From an uncultured Bacteroidales bacterium (GTDB lineage Bacteria; Bacteroidota; Bacteroidia; Bacteroidales; Bacteroidaceae): a DNA stretch of 33,541 bases. Positions 1 through 7,568 of this stretch are shown here, piece after piece; the stretch's first letter is position 1; the number at the start of each line of letters is the position of its first letter. The position numbers and the translations under genes are program-made. Under the pieces are notes generated by a model. It did no database searches. It had not been told where the DNA came from and worked only from the letters and a program-made list of their open reading frames with translations. The stretch is taken from the NCBI GenBank assembly GCA_946055515.1, contig CAMGGA010000006.1, forward strand, positions 1 to 33,541, written 5' to 3'.

Positions 1-2
1 TT

Positions 3-527
3 GAAAAACTCCAAACGTTATTCCGAGGAATGCCTCTATTCAGAGTTGAAGTTGTGGATGCACGACCTAATATGCAAAAGAAGGTTGGCACGCGAATGAA
101 CAATATGGGAAGATATGACGTGTTTCTTCAACAGTCATCGACTAACGAACGCGAACTGATTGACTTCCCAACAAAAGAATCGAAGATAATTTATCTGTGG
201 ATGTTAGTGCATACAAGACAAGAACTCAGTCGCAGAGATATAATCATGAGCATGGAAGAGATATACCGCATTTGCGATTTATGCTATTATGGCACATACT
301 TTGAGCTGAGAGAGAAGATTAATGCAAAGGAATTGAAGAATGGCAGGGATGGTTTCGACCAGTTCTGGCTTCAGCACAAGCCAAAAGCCAATGCCAGTGT
401 CTTGCTTGCTCTCGACAAGCAGGATATAGCGGAATGGTACACTATTGCACATGATAAGAAGAAAGAGGTCAGTTCTCTCAGTTTGCCTGAAAATTTCATT
501 TCATTACCTGAAAGTTTAACCTTTTAA
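3..527 (+). CDS. Unknown protein, 5' end cut by the window edge
   Basis: I do not recognise this family. The frame is open from the first in-frame codon at position 3, so the true start probably lies outside the window; internal ATGs at 30 and 96 are alternatives. The visible product is mostly helical and charged, with no signal peptide or membrane segment. A central stretch (KIIYLWMLVHTR followed by EEIYRICDLCYYG) has the look of a winged-helix or helical-bundle segment, but that is only an impression. It ends 10 bp before the metalloprotease gene on the same strand, so the two are probably co-transcribed and may act together. Base composition is AT-rich like the next 3.7 kb and unlike the rest of the window. 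That it is a real gene is fairly safe; its function is unknown. Confidence 0.6.
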   Translation, partial: EKLQTLFRGMPLFRVEVVDARPNMQKKVGTRMNNMGRYDVFLQQSSTNERELIDFPTKESKIIYLWMLVHTRQELSRRDIIMSMEEIYRICDLCYYGTYFELREKINAKELKNGRDGFDQFWLQHKPKANASVLLALDKQDIAEWYTIAHDKKKEVSSLSLPENFISLPESLTF

Positions 528-537
528 ATATTAAATT

Positions 538-1638
538 ATGTCGTTTACAAGGAAAATCGGAAAGAAAAATGGAAAGGATTTGATAAACATCTCTGATAAG
601 GTGTTTGACAATGTGTATCCAACAATAATATCAGAAATATCGTCCAATGTCTCCGTAGAAAAACAGGAGGTCTTGGAAAAATTTGATGATAAGGATAAAA
701 AGAATAAATTGGTATGTAACTTTATAAGTGCTTATAAAACAATTAATGATATTATCAAAGGAAAAATCCTGTCATGTTTTGAAGACGCTATTTCTGGTAA
801 ACTTGAAAGTAAAGCCTTCACTAATATTGATAAGTCACAATGCATATATGAGTTACTAAATAGCGTGAACATCTATTTTGTAAATTCGGAAATGTGTGGA
901 GGCAAGACTTTTGATAAAAGGGAAATACCATCTGATATAGTATGGTCGATTAACTTAGATAAGAAAGAACTCCATAACAAGATTGAAAATGAAGAATTTG
1001 ATAAGGCTAATGAAAGAGGGGAGGTTGAAGCTGTCCTTTTGGGATGTTACAAGCGAGATACGGAACGATATTTTGCAGGTGAAGGATTAAAGTCCATGAA
1101 TGGAAGTGTTATTAATTCTTTTGATGATGTTAGTAAACATTGTAGTATTTTCCTTTGGATTGACCATATATATGAAACTTCAAACAACTACTATAACATT
1201 TCTTTTGAAGCACTATTGACATTTGTTCTTTTACACGAACTTATGCACCTTCTGATGGATGTTTTCGATGAGACAAAATTTGGAATCAAGGGTGAAGAAA
1301 ACCTTAAGTGTTTGGGGCAATTGTACGGATACTTCCGTGAGGAGTCGTTGGCCAACGCTTTGGCACTTCATCTTTGCGATTCAACAGGGAACGAGGCTTT
1401 GGTTTATTCAATATTGGATCATTTCGTACAAAATCAGACAATCCCGTATCAAACAGGTTGGCTGTATAAGAACCTTTTTGAAAAGGCCGTCAAAAACTGG
1501 ATGAAGTGCAAGACTGGCAAATATCTTACCAAACAACTTGCAAAAGAATGGTTGTTGGAAATCACAGAAGAAAAACCAGATTCCAATAATCTAAGGCGAA
1601 TAGAGGATGAAATTGAGGAAATCCTTCCCGATAAATAA
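538..1638 (+). CDS. Putative zinc metalloprotease with HELMH motif (IrrE/ImmA-like active site)
   Basis: The 366-residue product carries the zinc-binding motif HELMH at residues 233-237, preceded by a hydrophobic helix (LLTFVLL). About 30 residues further on is an acidic helix EESLANALA (from residue 268). This spacing and the E..AN..A pattern resemble the third zinc ligand of IrrE/ImmA-type gluzincins. The 230-residue N-terminal region is lysine-rich and unrecognised. The C-terminal 70 residues are helical and charged. There is no signal peptide, so it is probably cytoplasmic. It follows the truncated unknown gene by 10 bp and is closed by a strong terminator at 1661-1692, so it is the last gene of that unit. 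No XRE-type regulator, the usual partner of ImmA, is visible beside it. The metalloprotease assignment rests on the motif; substrate and role are unknown. Confidence 0.75.
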   Translation: MSFTRKIGKKNGKDLINISDKVFDNVYPTIISEISSNVSVEKQEVLEKFDDKDKKNKLVCNFISAYKTINDIIKGKILSCFEDAISGKLESKAFTNIDKSQCIYELLNSVNIYFVNSEMCGGKTFDKREIPSDIVWSINLDKKELHNKIENEEFDKANERGEVEAVLLGCYKRDTERYFAGEGLKSMNGSVINSFDDVSKHCSIFLWIDHIYETSNNYYNISFEALLTFVLLHELMHLLMDVFDETKFGIKGEENLKCLGQLYGYFREESLANALALHLCDSTGNEALVYSILDHFVQNQTIPYQTGWLYKNLFEKAVKNWMKCKTGKYLTKQLAKEWLLEITEEKPDSNNLRRIEDEIEEILPDK

Positions 1639-1660
1639 GCTCAGATATCCATGATACATG

Positions 1661-1692
1661 AAAATCCCGTCATAACCCAGGCGGGATTTTTC
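1661..1692 (+). terminator. Rho-independent terminator of the metalloprotease unit
   Basis: AAATCCCG at 1662-1669 pairs perfectly with CGGGATTT at 1682-1689 across a 12-nt loop, followed by a short T-run. It lies 23 bp after the metalloprotease stop codon. Confidence 0.85.
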
Positions 1693-1712
1693 TATATACG
1701 TATATCATTACC

Positions 1713-1741
1713 TTGTTTTTGAGTAACCCATGGTACCTTTG
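1713..1741 (+). promoter_or_regulatory. Bacteroidetes-type promoter for the LRR protein gene
   Basis: The -7 element TACCTTTG is at 1734-1741 and matches TAnnTTTG. A -33-like TTG is at 1713-1715 with 18 bp between them, one short of the best spacing. The start codon follows 34 bp downstream. Confidence 0.6.
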
Positions 1742-1775
1742 CGGCATAAAATTAAAATCAATAAAACAAGGTGTT

Positions 1776-2828
1776 ATGAAAAGAACGTTAAGTATTCTGA
1801 GCCTATTATTCATGGCTCTTTCGTCAAAAGCACAGGCAACGTATGTGGATGGAATCCGTTACAATATCATCGATACGGTTGCTAAGACATGTGAAGTGTT
1901 GTATGAAACATTTGTAGAGAATAACGGCACCAGAAACATCTATTCATCTTCGTATAGAGGTGATGTCGTTATCCCTGAAAAAGTGGAAATTTTTGATGGT
2001 ACTTATACTGTTGTTGCAATCAGTGAACAGGCTTTCCGCAATAGTGAGGTGACTCATGTAAAGTTGCCGAATACCATTAAAACGATAGGACTTGGAGCAT
2101 TCTATGGTGCAGCAAGACTCTGTGAAATTAATATTCCTGCAAGTGTGAAAGAGATAGGTCCAAGTGCCTTTGAGGGATGTCGTTATTTGGGCACGGTCGT
2201 TATGAGTGACAATGTTTCTAAGATAGGCAGTTGCGCATTCTTTGGTTGTGTCTGTCTTAAATCCGTAAAACTTTCAAATAAGATCAAAACATTGGAAGAA
2301 AGAACATTCACAAACTGCAATAGTCTTGAATCTGTAAATATGCCTACTTCTCTTAACAAGATTGGCGATGTCGCGTTTGGCGGTTGCGATAAATTAACTT
2401 CATTAACCATGCCTGCAACACTCAAAACGATAGGTGAAAATGCTTTTTACAAGTGCAAGAACCTCGAAATTAAGGGTATTCCAGCAACAGCCAAAATTGC
2501 ACCAACTGCATTCGACTTATGCAAACACAAATACAATATCGTACAGAATAAGTATAGTGCGAAGTATGGTGCGGCTCTAGTAGCAAAGGTAGTTGGTCTC
2601 TTCAAGAATAACGCCCCATTCATGGATTGTCCTATTGGAACTCCATTACTCCTACTCCAGGAATTAGGTAGAGTGATGCAGGGAGATAACAACATTTTCC
2701 TCACGCAAAGACCGTATAATGAATATGTTATAGGAAACAACAGATACAAGCACTACAATTTCAATGGTGTACGAATGATATTCAAGAACGGAAGGTTAAC
2801 TGACAAGAGTGATTGGCGAAATATCTAA
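1776..2828 (+). CDS. BspA-like leucine-rich-repeat protein, secreted
   Basis: This 350-residue protein starts with a signal peptide (MKRTLSILSLLFMALSSKAQA). Tandem LRR_5/BspA-type repeats follow at about residues 80-250. Each has the pattern 'aF..c..L..v.lP.sl..Ig..aF', with F-x-G/N-C and I/L-G-x-x-A-F visible in at least six units. The last 90 residues carry no repeat and end in a lysine/arginine-rich segment. BspA-family proteins in oral and gut Bacteroidetes are typically surface-exposed and bind host or bacterial ligands. I see no type IX sorting domain. The ATG at 1776 is chosen over the earlier in-frame start at 1713 because it gives a clean signal peptide and lies behind a good promoter. 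Composition is AT-rich, consistent with an accessory region. The family is clear; the ligand is unknown. Confidence 0.85.
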   Translation: MKRTLSILSLLFMALSSKAQATYVDGIRYNIIDTVAKTCEVLYETFVENNGTRNIYSSSYRGDVVIPEKVEIFDGTYTVVAISEQAFRNSEVTHVKLPNTIKTIGLGAFYGAARLCEINIPASVKEIGPSAFEGCRYLGTVVMSDNVSKIGSCAFFGCVCLKSVKLSNKIKTLEERTFTNCNSLESVNMPTSLNKIGDVAFGGCDKLTSLTMPATLKTIGENAFYKCKNLEIKGIPATAKIAPTAFDLCKHKYNIVQNKYSAKYGAALVAKVVGLFKNNAPFMDCPIGTPLLLLQELGRVMQGDNNIFLTQRPYNEYVIGNNRYKHYNFNGVRMIFKNGRLTDKSDWRNI

Positions 2829-2852
2829 TACAATAATAAATGTATTGGCAAA

Positions 2853-3224
2853 ATGGAACATATAGATAATTTTGAATCAGTTGATAATGATTATTACCTT
2901 TCTCTAACAACTTTGTTGGAAGGTGCAAAGAATGGATCTTCTTGCATGGTAAGATTGGCAAACAAAAACCAGAAGCATTGAATATACTTTGATGGAATGA
3001 GTATTCTTAACAAAGAAGACGAATTTTATTGGTTGCATAGAGCTGCCGAATTGGGTTATGCTCCTTCATACATCCCGCTGGGATTGAGATACCAATGTGG
3101 TTCTGGGACAGAACAAAACAAAGCGGATTTTTGGTACAATAAGGCTAAGGAGGCCGGAATAGAGACTTCTATGGATTATTTGATAACTTTTTGGCAAAAA
3201 ATAATGGAGGGAGAAAAACAATGA
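2853..3224 (+). pseudogene. Sel1-repeat (TPR-like) gene interrupted by an in-frame TGA
   Basis: From ATG 2853 the frame encodes 42 residues and stops at TGA 2979-2981. It stays open in the same frame to 3224. The part after the stop carries Sel1-type repeats: YFDG then WLHRAAELGYAPSYIPLG, and YQCGSG then WYNKAKEAG. The part before the stop holds the start of the first repeat (LLEGAKNGSSCMVRLA). Removing the six codons KNQKH-stop would restore a standard repeat joint (RLAN-IYFDG). This looks like one small Sel1 protein of about 120 residues disrupted by a small insertion or substitution. Alternatively, a shorter functional protein may start at ATG 2997 (75 residues). Its stop overlaps the next start codon by 4 bp (ATGA), suggesting translational coupling to the LRR gene that follows. 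Confidence 0.6.
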
Positions 3225-4066
3225 AAGTAAGATGTATGATTAATGTTCATTACGTCAGAGACTTGATAAACAAAAACGGAAATATTGTTCCTGCCACTGA
3301 TATCATTGAGTCAATGCTATTGGAAGAATTTGAAACTATCGAGGTTTCAGAAGAACAATACCAATATATGCAGGCATTTTGTTCCGATGGCGAGTTACAT
3401 TCACTTGACGAGATGCGAGACGACCTTATTGTTTTTTATAAGCAATTGAGTACGCCGAGACTTGCATACATCGAGAAAATGTATAAGGATTACATCATGG
3501 ATTCACGTCCTATGGATCGTAAACAGAGAATAAAAGCGTTTGTAATTCCGCTTCTTTCTGATAAGTTCCAGATGTTGTACCATAATGACTTTAAATATAT
3601 AATTGATAGAGAAGTTGTATATAAATACTACTATGACGGCAAAAAGAGTGTTGTTCTCTGCTTAAACAAAAACATAGAATCCTTTACGTCCGATGCTGAC
3701 TACATTGAAGATTATGCATTCAGCAGATGTCAATATTTGAAGTATTTGAATCTCCCTAAAGTTTATGAAATAGGGAAGGAGGCCTTCATCGGTTGCCTTA
3801 GTTTGAATGATGTTCATCTTCCAGATTGTCTGAAAGTTATAGGTAGTGGCGCATTTATGGGCTGCCATTTCCTTAACTATATAGAACTTCCGTCTTCTCT
3901 TGTCGAAATTGGAGATATGGCTTTCTGTGAATGTACAAATTTAACTCTAATCATCAACAATTATTATGGAAACTTAGTAGCCGAAAAGAAACTACATCCT
4001 AATGTTATAAAAATAGGAGAAAATGCATTTGAGGACACTCCTATTGAATATCTTTCATATGAATAA
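3221..4066 (+). CDS. BspA-type LRR_5 protein without signal peptide
   Basis: The 281-residue product has an unrecognised N-terminal half (residues 1-155) and a C-terminal half with about four BspA-type leucine-rich repeats. Examples are IEDYAFSRCQYLKYLNLP, IGKEAFIGCLSLNDVHLP and IGSGAFMGCHFLNYIELP. Unlike the LRR protein at 1776 there is no signal peptide, so it is probably cytoplasmic or exported by another route. I chose ATG 3221 over the in-frame ATG 3191 because it has the ATGA overlap with the Sel1 gene and a GGAGG sequence 10 bp upstream, which is unusual in this phylum. The pairing of Sel1 and LRR_5 genes suggests small protein-binding scaffolds, but no target can be named. AT-rich like its neighbours. 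Confidence 0.8.
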   Translation: MKVRCMINVHYVRDLINKNGNIVPATDIIESMLLEEFETIEVSEEQYQYMQAFCSDGELHSLDEMRDDLIVFYKQLSTPRLAYIEKMYKDYIMDSRPMDRKQRIKAFVIPLLSDKFQMLYHNDFKYIIDREVVYKYYYDGKKSVVLCLNKNIESFTSDADYIEDYAFSRCQYLKYLNLPKVYEIGKEAFIGCLSLNDVHLPDCLKVIGSGAFMGCHFLNYIELPSSLVEIGDMAFCECTNLTLIINNYYGNLVAEKKLHPNVIKIGENAFEDTPIEYLSYE

Positions 4067-4145
4067 AAGCGCAATCTACTCATCAAAAGATAATAATATT
4101 GAGATAGATGAATATGAGAATGTAACAGCTTTTGCTTTGGTATAG
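4059..4145 (+). CDS. Small ORF, probably a gene remnant
   Basis: A 28-codon ORF begins at ATG 4059, overlapping the end of the LRR gene by 8 bp, and stops at TAG 4143-4145. The same frame stays open after the TAG to TGA 4225-4227, giving a possible 55-residue product with one premature stop. Composition is still AT-rich. I recognise no family. It may be a decayed continuation of the accessory operon or simply chance. Confidence 0.25.
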   Translation: MNKSAIYSSKDNNIEIDEYENVTAFALV

Positions 4146-4214
4146 TCAAAATATTATCATGGCATTTATCGCAACTTAAAGAAGATAAGAAGAAATAACA
4201 TAGGATCACAGGGT

Positions 4215-4254
4215 CAGGCGACTTGATTCGCCCCATAGCGAGTCAATGCGCCTG
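4215..4254. repeat. Imperfect 40-nt hairpin at the composition boundary
   Basis: CAGGCG (4215-4220) pairs with CGCCTG (4249-4254). After a 2-nt mismatch, TTGATTCG (4223-4230) pairs with CGAGTCAA (4239-4246) with one wobble, around the 8-nt loop CCCCATAG. No T-run follows on either strand, so it is not an obvious terminator. Confidence 0.5.
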
Positions 4255-4636
4255 TCTCACTCCATGATTTGCCGGATTATCACAATATCTGTGCCTGTGC
4301 TGTACGTGTACACATCAAGGAAGGGTCAGGTGGTGGCGGATAGGAATAGTCTGTGTACTTGCTGCAGTCAATGTGTTGCGCAGTCATACTTGTTGGCAGG
4401 AACAAGGCCGCCCACAATAGCTGTTTGGGGAAGTGTAACATGTGTGGTAATAGTTGATTGAAAATAGTGTTTTGTGGATAGTTATGATTTAAAGTGTAGC
4501 TGCACGCAAGGTCACAGCCTTTCCCCTATACCATTTTTCATTGGGGGCAGGGTTTTGCGGCGGCTTGTGCGGCAGCGGAGTGGGGTAGAGGTTGGGGATA
4601 AGGTTAAGGCAGATGACGGGGCTGGTACAAAAAGGC

Positions 4637-4672
4637 TCTCGCTGCGACCGCAAAGTTGCGGTCGCGGCGAGA
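4637..4672 (-). terminator. Rho-independent terminator of pfkA
   Basis: A long stem runs between 4637-4652 and 4657-4672 (arms TCTCGCTGCGACCGCA and TGCGGTCGCGGCGAGA, one G-T wobble) with a short loop. On the minus strand it is followed by CCTTTTTG. It begins about 47 bp after the pfkA stop codon. Confidence 0.85.
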
Positions 4673-4719
4673 ACCATGTCTATATGTGGCCCAGGTGGGG
4701 CGAGGTCGGACAGGAAGGG

Positions 4720-5697
4720 TTAGATGCTCAGTTCGTCGAGCACTTTGATGAGCTTCTTGTCCATGGCTTTTCGTTTGCCGATGGCGTCGATGAAGGGGAC
4801 GTAGACCACTTCGTTGTTGCGCACACCCACCATCACGCCGCGTTGCCCCTTCACAAGGGCTTCGATGGCACCGACACCCACTTGGGAAGCGAGGATGCGG
4901 TCGCGGGCAGTCGGGCGGCCGCCGCGCTGAAGGTGGCCGAGAATGGACACGCGAACATCGAAGTTGGGATATTCCTTATTGACACGGTCGGCGTAGTACA
5001 TGGCGCCGCATTTGGGACTTTCGCTGACAATGACGATGCAACTCTTCTTGCTCTTTCTGATGCCGCGCTCCATGAACTCGATGAGCTGGTCGCTACCCGT
5101 GGAGTCTTCGGGGATAATGGCGGCTTCAGCACCCGCAGCAATGGCACTGTTCTGGGCCAGGAAGCCGGCGTCGCGGCCCATCACTTCCACGAAGAAGATG
5201 CGTTCGTGTGAAGTGGCCGTGTCGCGGATCTTGTCCACACACTCGGTAATCGTGTTGAGCGTCGTGTCGTAGCCGATGGTGTTGTCCGTGCCGTAAAGGT
5301 CGTTGTCGATGGTGCCGGGAAGTCCGATGCAAGGGAAATCGTATTCTTCGGCAAAGAGCATGGCACCTGTGAGCGAACCGTTACCGCCGATGACGATGAG
5401 CGCGTCGATGCTTTCTTTCCGCAGTGTTTCGTAGGCTTTCTTGCGGCCGGCAGCCGTTTCGAATTCTTTCGAGCGCGCCGTGCGGAGAATGGTGCCACCC
5501 GTTTGGATGATATTGCTGACATCTTCGGTCGTGAAGGGCTTGACTTCATCGTGGATAAGGCCTTCGTAGCCGCGATAAATACCTTTTATCTTGAAGCCGT
5601 TGCAGATGCCGCTACGTGTCACGGCGCGGATGGCGGCATTCATGCCTGGTGCGTCGCCTCCAGAGGTGAGGACACCTATACATCTGATTTTTGCCAT
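4720..5697 (-). CDS. pfkA: ATP-dependent 6-phosphofructokinase
   Basis: This enzyme phosphorylates fructose 6-phosphate to fructose 1,6-bisphosphate in glycolysis. The 325 residues match the family length (about 320). Visible motifs: the ATP-binding [15 protein letters not shown] near the N terminus, GGNGS at 104-108, PGTIDND with the catalytic Asp at 127-133, MGRDAGFLA, and LGHLQRGG in the substrate site. A Gly at the second discriminating position (GxGS) and PGTIDND rather than PKTIDND point to ATP, not pyrophosphate, as donor. Oddity: residue 106 is Asn where the well-studied bacterial enzymes have the Mg2+-binding Asp (GGDGS). It lies downstream of the nhaD-type gene on the same strand, 95 bp apart, and has its own strong terminator. 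I see no clear promoter between the two. Confidence 0.95.
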   Translation of the reverse strand: MAKIRCIGVLTSGGDAPGMNAAIRAVTRSGICNGFKIKGIYRGYEGLIHDEVKPFTTEDVSNIIQTGGTILRTARSKEFETAAGRKKAYETLRKESIDALIVIGGNGSLTGAMLFAEEYDFPCIGLPGTIDNDLYGTDNTIGYDTTLNTITECVDKIRDTATSHERIFFVEVMGRDAGFLAQNSAIAAGAEAAIIPEDSTGSDQLIEFMERGIRKSKKSCIVIVSESPKCGAMYYADRVNKEYPNFDVRVSILGHLQRGGRPTARDRILASQVGVGAIEALVKGQRGVMVGVRNNEVVYVPFIDAIGKRKAMDKKLIKVLDELSI

Positions 5698-5792
5698 AGT
5701 ACTCTATATTAATGATTCGAGATGAAACAGTATAATCTATCCGCACTGGACTCCGCTTTCAGGGGGCACGGGCGGAAGATGAGAACCAGAGT

Positions 5793-7187
5793 TTAGAAGC
5801 AGAGCAACTGAACGGCCCACACAAGTGCGCCGGCCACGAAGCCCACTGCCACTTTCGGGGTGATATGGCGAAGATACCAGCCAAAGGATACCTCCTCCAT
5901 GCGCATCAGTAGCAAGCCGGCCACGGTGCCCGTTGAGAGGAGAGAGCCCCCCATCGCTGCCCCATAGCTGAGCATGGGCCAGAAATTGCCGCCTGGGGCA
6001 AAAGCCTCGAGTTCGCTCCATGCCGGCAGGCAGGGCGAAGAGCAGATGGCTGCATTGCCCACCACTGTCGGTATGGCTCCGACGAAAGCACTGCCAAGGG
6101 TAGAGAGCAGGGCCACGACGTAAGGGTTGTCGAAGCCCTCTACGCCCCACGAAAGTACTTGTGAAGGCAATCCTGTTTCCACCAGCGCCCCGAACATCAG
6201 CGTAAGTCCCACGAAGAAAAGGAGTTGCTGGAGGTTGGCGTATTGCAGGGCCAGCGGAAGCCGGCGGTTCGTCATTCGGTCGCTTCCCAGAAGCTGGCGG
6301 TTGCAGAGTTCGTCCACAATCCAGAGAAGTCCGAGCACGCAGAGCGCGCCCACAAAGGGAGGAAGCAACGTGATGCGGTGGAAAGTGGGGATAAACCACA
6401 GCCCGCCCACGCCCACGAGCAGCATCAGCAGGCGTTGCGGCCGGTTCAGCACCGTATCGTCGCCCCGATAGGGCAGGCGGGTTTGTGCAAATTCAATGCG
6501 GTGCGGAAGGCCTCGGCGCAGCAGGAGAAGCATGACGCCCAGGGCGACGAGGGTCGGCAGGCAGAGCGTGGCGAAGAACGCTGTGGGGACAATCAGTCCC
6601 GCGTTCCAGAGGCGCAGCGTCGTGATGTCGCCGATGGCCGTAATCGCGCCGCCGCAGTTGGCAGCCAGCACAATCACCGTGCAATAGATGCGTCGCAGGC
6701 GGTCCGTCTGGAGCAAGGGATGGACAATGGTGATGAGCAGGACAACGGTGACGAGGTTGTCCAGGTTGGCCGAGAGCAGGAAAGCCAGCGCCGCCAGTTT
6801 CCAGAGCAGTTTCTTGGGTTTGCGGGTTCGCAGCCATTCCTGTGCAAAATCAAAGCACCCGTTTGCCGCGAGCACCTCCACGATGGTTGTGGTGGCAAGC
6901 AGGAAGAGCACGATGCCAGCCATTTCCGCCGCATAGCGAAGGAAAACATGTTCCGCGATGAAGGCTTTGATGGTGAGCGCGGTGTGCTGTATGGTTCCCT
7001 GTTGGAGAAATGCGAGGTATTCTGCACCGTGTTGTTGGGAAACGAAGTCTGTGCCGTAAGCGATGTAGAGCATCCAGCAACACACACCCGTAAACATTGC
7101 AACAGCGGCTTTGTTGAGACGATTGAAAGCTTCGGTTGCAATCAAAAAGAGGCCAATGGTGAAAACTGCGAACAGGACAAGATGCAT
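5793..7187 (-). CDS. nhaD: NhaD-type Na+/H+ antiporter
   Basis: The 464-residue product is a polytopic inner-membrane protein with about twelve hydrophobic segments. It shows the NhaD signatures: a buried acidic loop SANLDNLVTVV around residue 140, and ANCGGAITAIGDITTLRLWNAG around residue 177, close to the AN.GGA.SPIGDVTT pattern of the family. NhaD proteins exchange cytoplasmic Na+ or Li+ for protons and help with sodium and pH homeostasis. The product begins at ATG 7187, 42 bp downstream of tRNA-Gly on the same strand. No separate promoter is visible in that gap, so it may be transcribed through the tRNA. Family assignment is good; the exact ion is inferred. Confidence 0.88.
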   Translation of the reverse strand: MHLVLFAVFTIGLFLIATEAFNRLNKAAVAMFTGVCCWMLYIAYGTDFVSQQHGAEYLAFLQQGTIQHTALTIKAFIAEHVFLRYAAEMAGIVLFLLATTTIVEVLAANGCFDFAQEWLRTRKPKKLLWKLAALAFLLSANLDNLVTVVLLITIVHPLLQTDRLRRIYCTVIVLAANCGGAITAIGDITTLRLWNAGLIVPTAFFATLCLPTLVALGVMLLLLRRGLPHRIEFAQTRLPYRGDDTVLNRPQRLLMLLVGVGGLWFIPTFHRITLLPPFVGALCVLGLLWIVDELCNRQLLGSDRMTNRRLPLALQYANLQQLLFFVGLTLMFGALVETGLPSQVLSWGVEGFDNPYVVALLSTLGSAFVGAIPTVVGNAAICSSPCLPAWSELEAFAPGGNFWPMLSYGAAMGGSLLSTGTVAGLLLMRMEEVSFGWYLRHITPKVAVGFVAGALVWAVQLLCF

Positions 7188-7229
7188 AGAGTCTGTATGA
7201 GTAGTTAGTTTCTCTAATGCGAAAATTAT

Positions 7230-7305
7230 TGGAGCGGCAAACGGGGCTCGAACCCGCGACCCTTGGCTTGGGAAGCCAATGCTCTACCAACTGAGCTACT
7301 GCCGC
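7230..7305 (-). tRNA. tRNA-Gly (anticodon CCC)
   Basis: The reverse strand folds as a full cloverleaf: acceptor GCGGCAG with TTGCCGC, D arm GCTC/GAGC, anticodon stem TTGGC/GCCAA around loop TTCCCAA, T arm GCGGG TTCGAGC CCCGT, and an encoded TCCA 3' end. Anticodon CCC reads GGG glycine codons. Confidence 0.95.
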
Positions 7306-7323
7306 ATTCGCTCATTTCGAGGG

Positions 7324-7354
7324 CAAAGATAGTGCAAATAGAATACAGTGCAAA
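7324..7354 (-). promoter_or_regulatory. Promoter of tRNA-Gly, perhaps also of nhaD
   Basis: On the minus strand a -33 TTTG (7351-7354) and a -7 TATCTTTG (7324-7331) are separated by exactly 19 bp, the Bacteroidetes consensus. The tRNA 5' end lies 18 bp downstream. Confidence 0.85.
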
Positions 7355-7537
7355 GAAAAAGTACAAGGTTTTTTCTCGATTTTGCATTCGATTTGCTCAA
7401 TTTGGGATAACAAGGGCAGCGCAGAATGAGAAAACAAATCTTTCGCCTTTGCTTTTCGTTCTTCGCGCATCTTGCGCTTTCTTCATAGAAGAAGATCTGC
7501 GGCTCGGGGGAGCAAAAGCAAATCATTCGGCTTTTCT

Positions 7538-7568
7538 TTTGCGCTGCATTCGGTTTGCGCTATTTTTG
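7538..7568 (+). promoter_or_regulatory. Promoter of the TonB-dependent receptor gene
   Basis: A -33 TTTG (7538-7541), 19 bp, and -7 TATTTTTG (7561-7568) match the Bacteroidetes consensus exactly. This predicts a 5' leader of roughly 80 nt before ATG 7656. Confidence 0.85.

Larger units (their letters stand above)
4067..4719. other. Gene-poor stretch at the AT-rich to GC-rich boundary
   Basis: Apart from the small ORF at its left edge, this stretch holds only an imperfect hairpin (4215-4254) and the pfkA terminator (4637-4672). The 71-codon frame at 4246-4461 shows no coding features and I leave it out. Composition shifts from AT-rich to GC-rich at about 4200, so this may mark the edge of an acquired segment. 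I see no integrase, tRNA or flanking direct repeat here. Confidence 0.5.

Noticed and set aside
4246-4461. 71-codon cysteine-containing ORF in the pfkA side gap
   Set aside because: No signal, no recognisable motif, and it lies in sequence with no other coding signs; probably chance.
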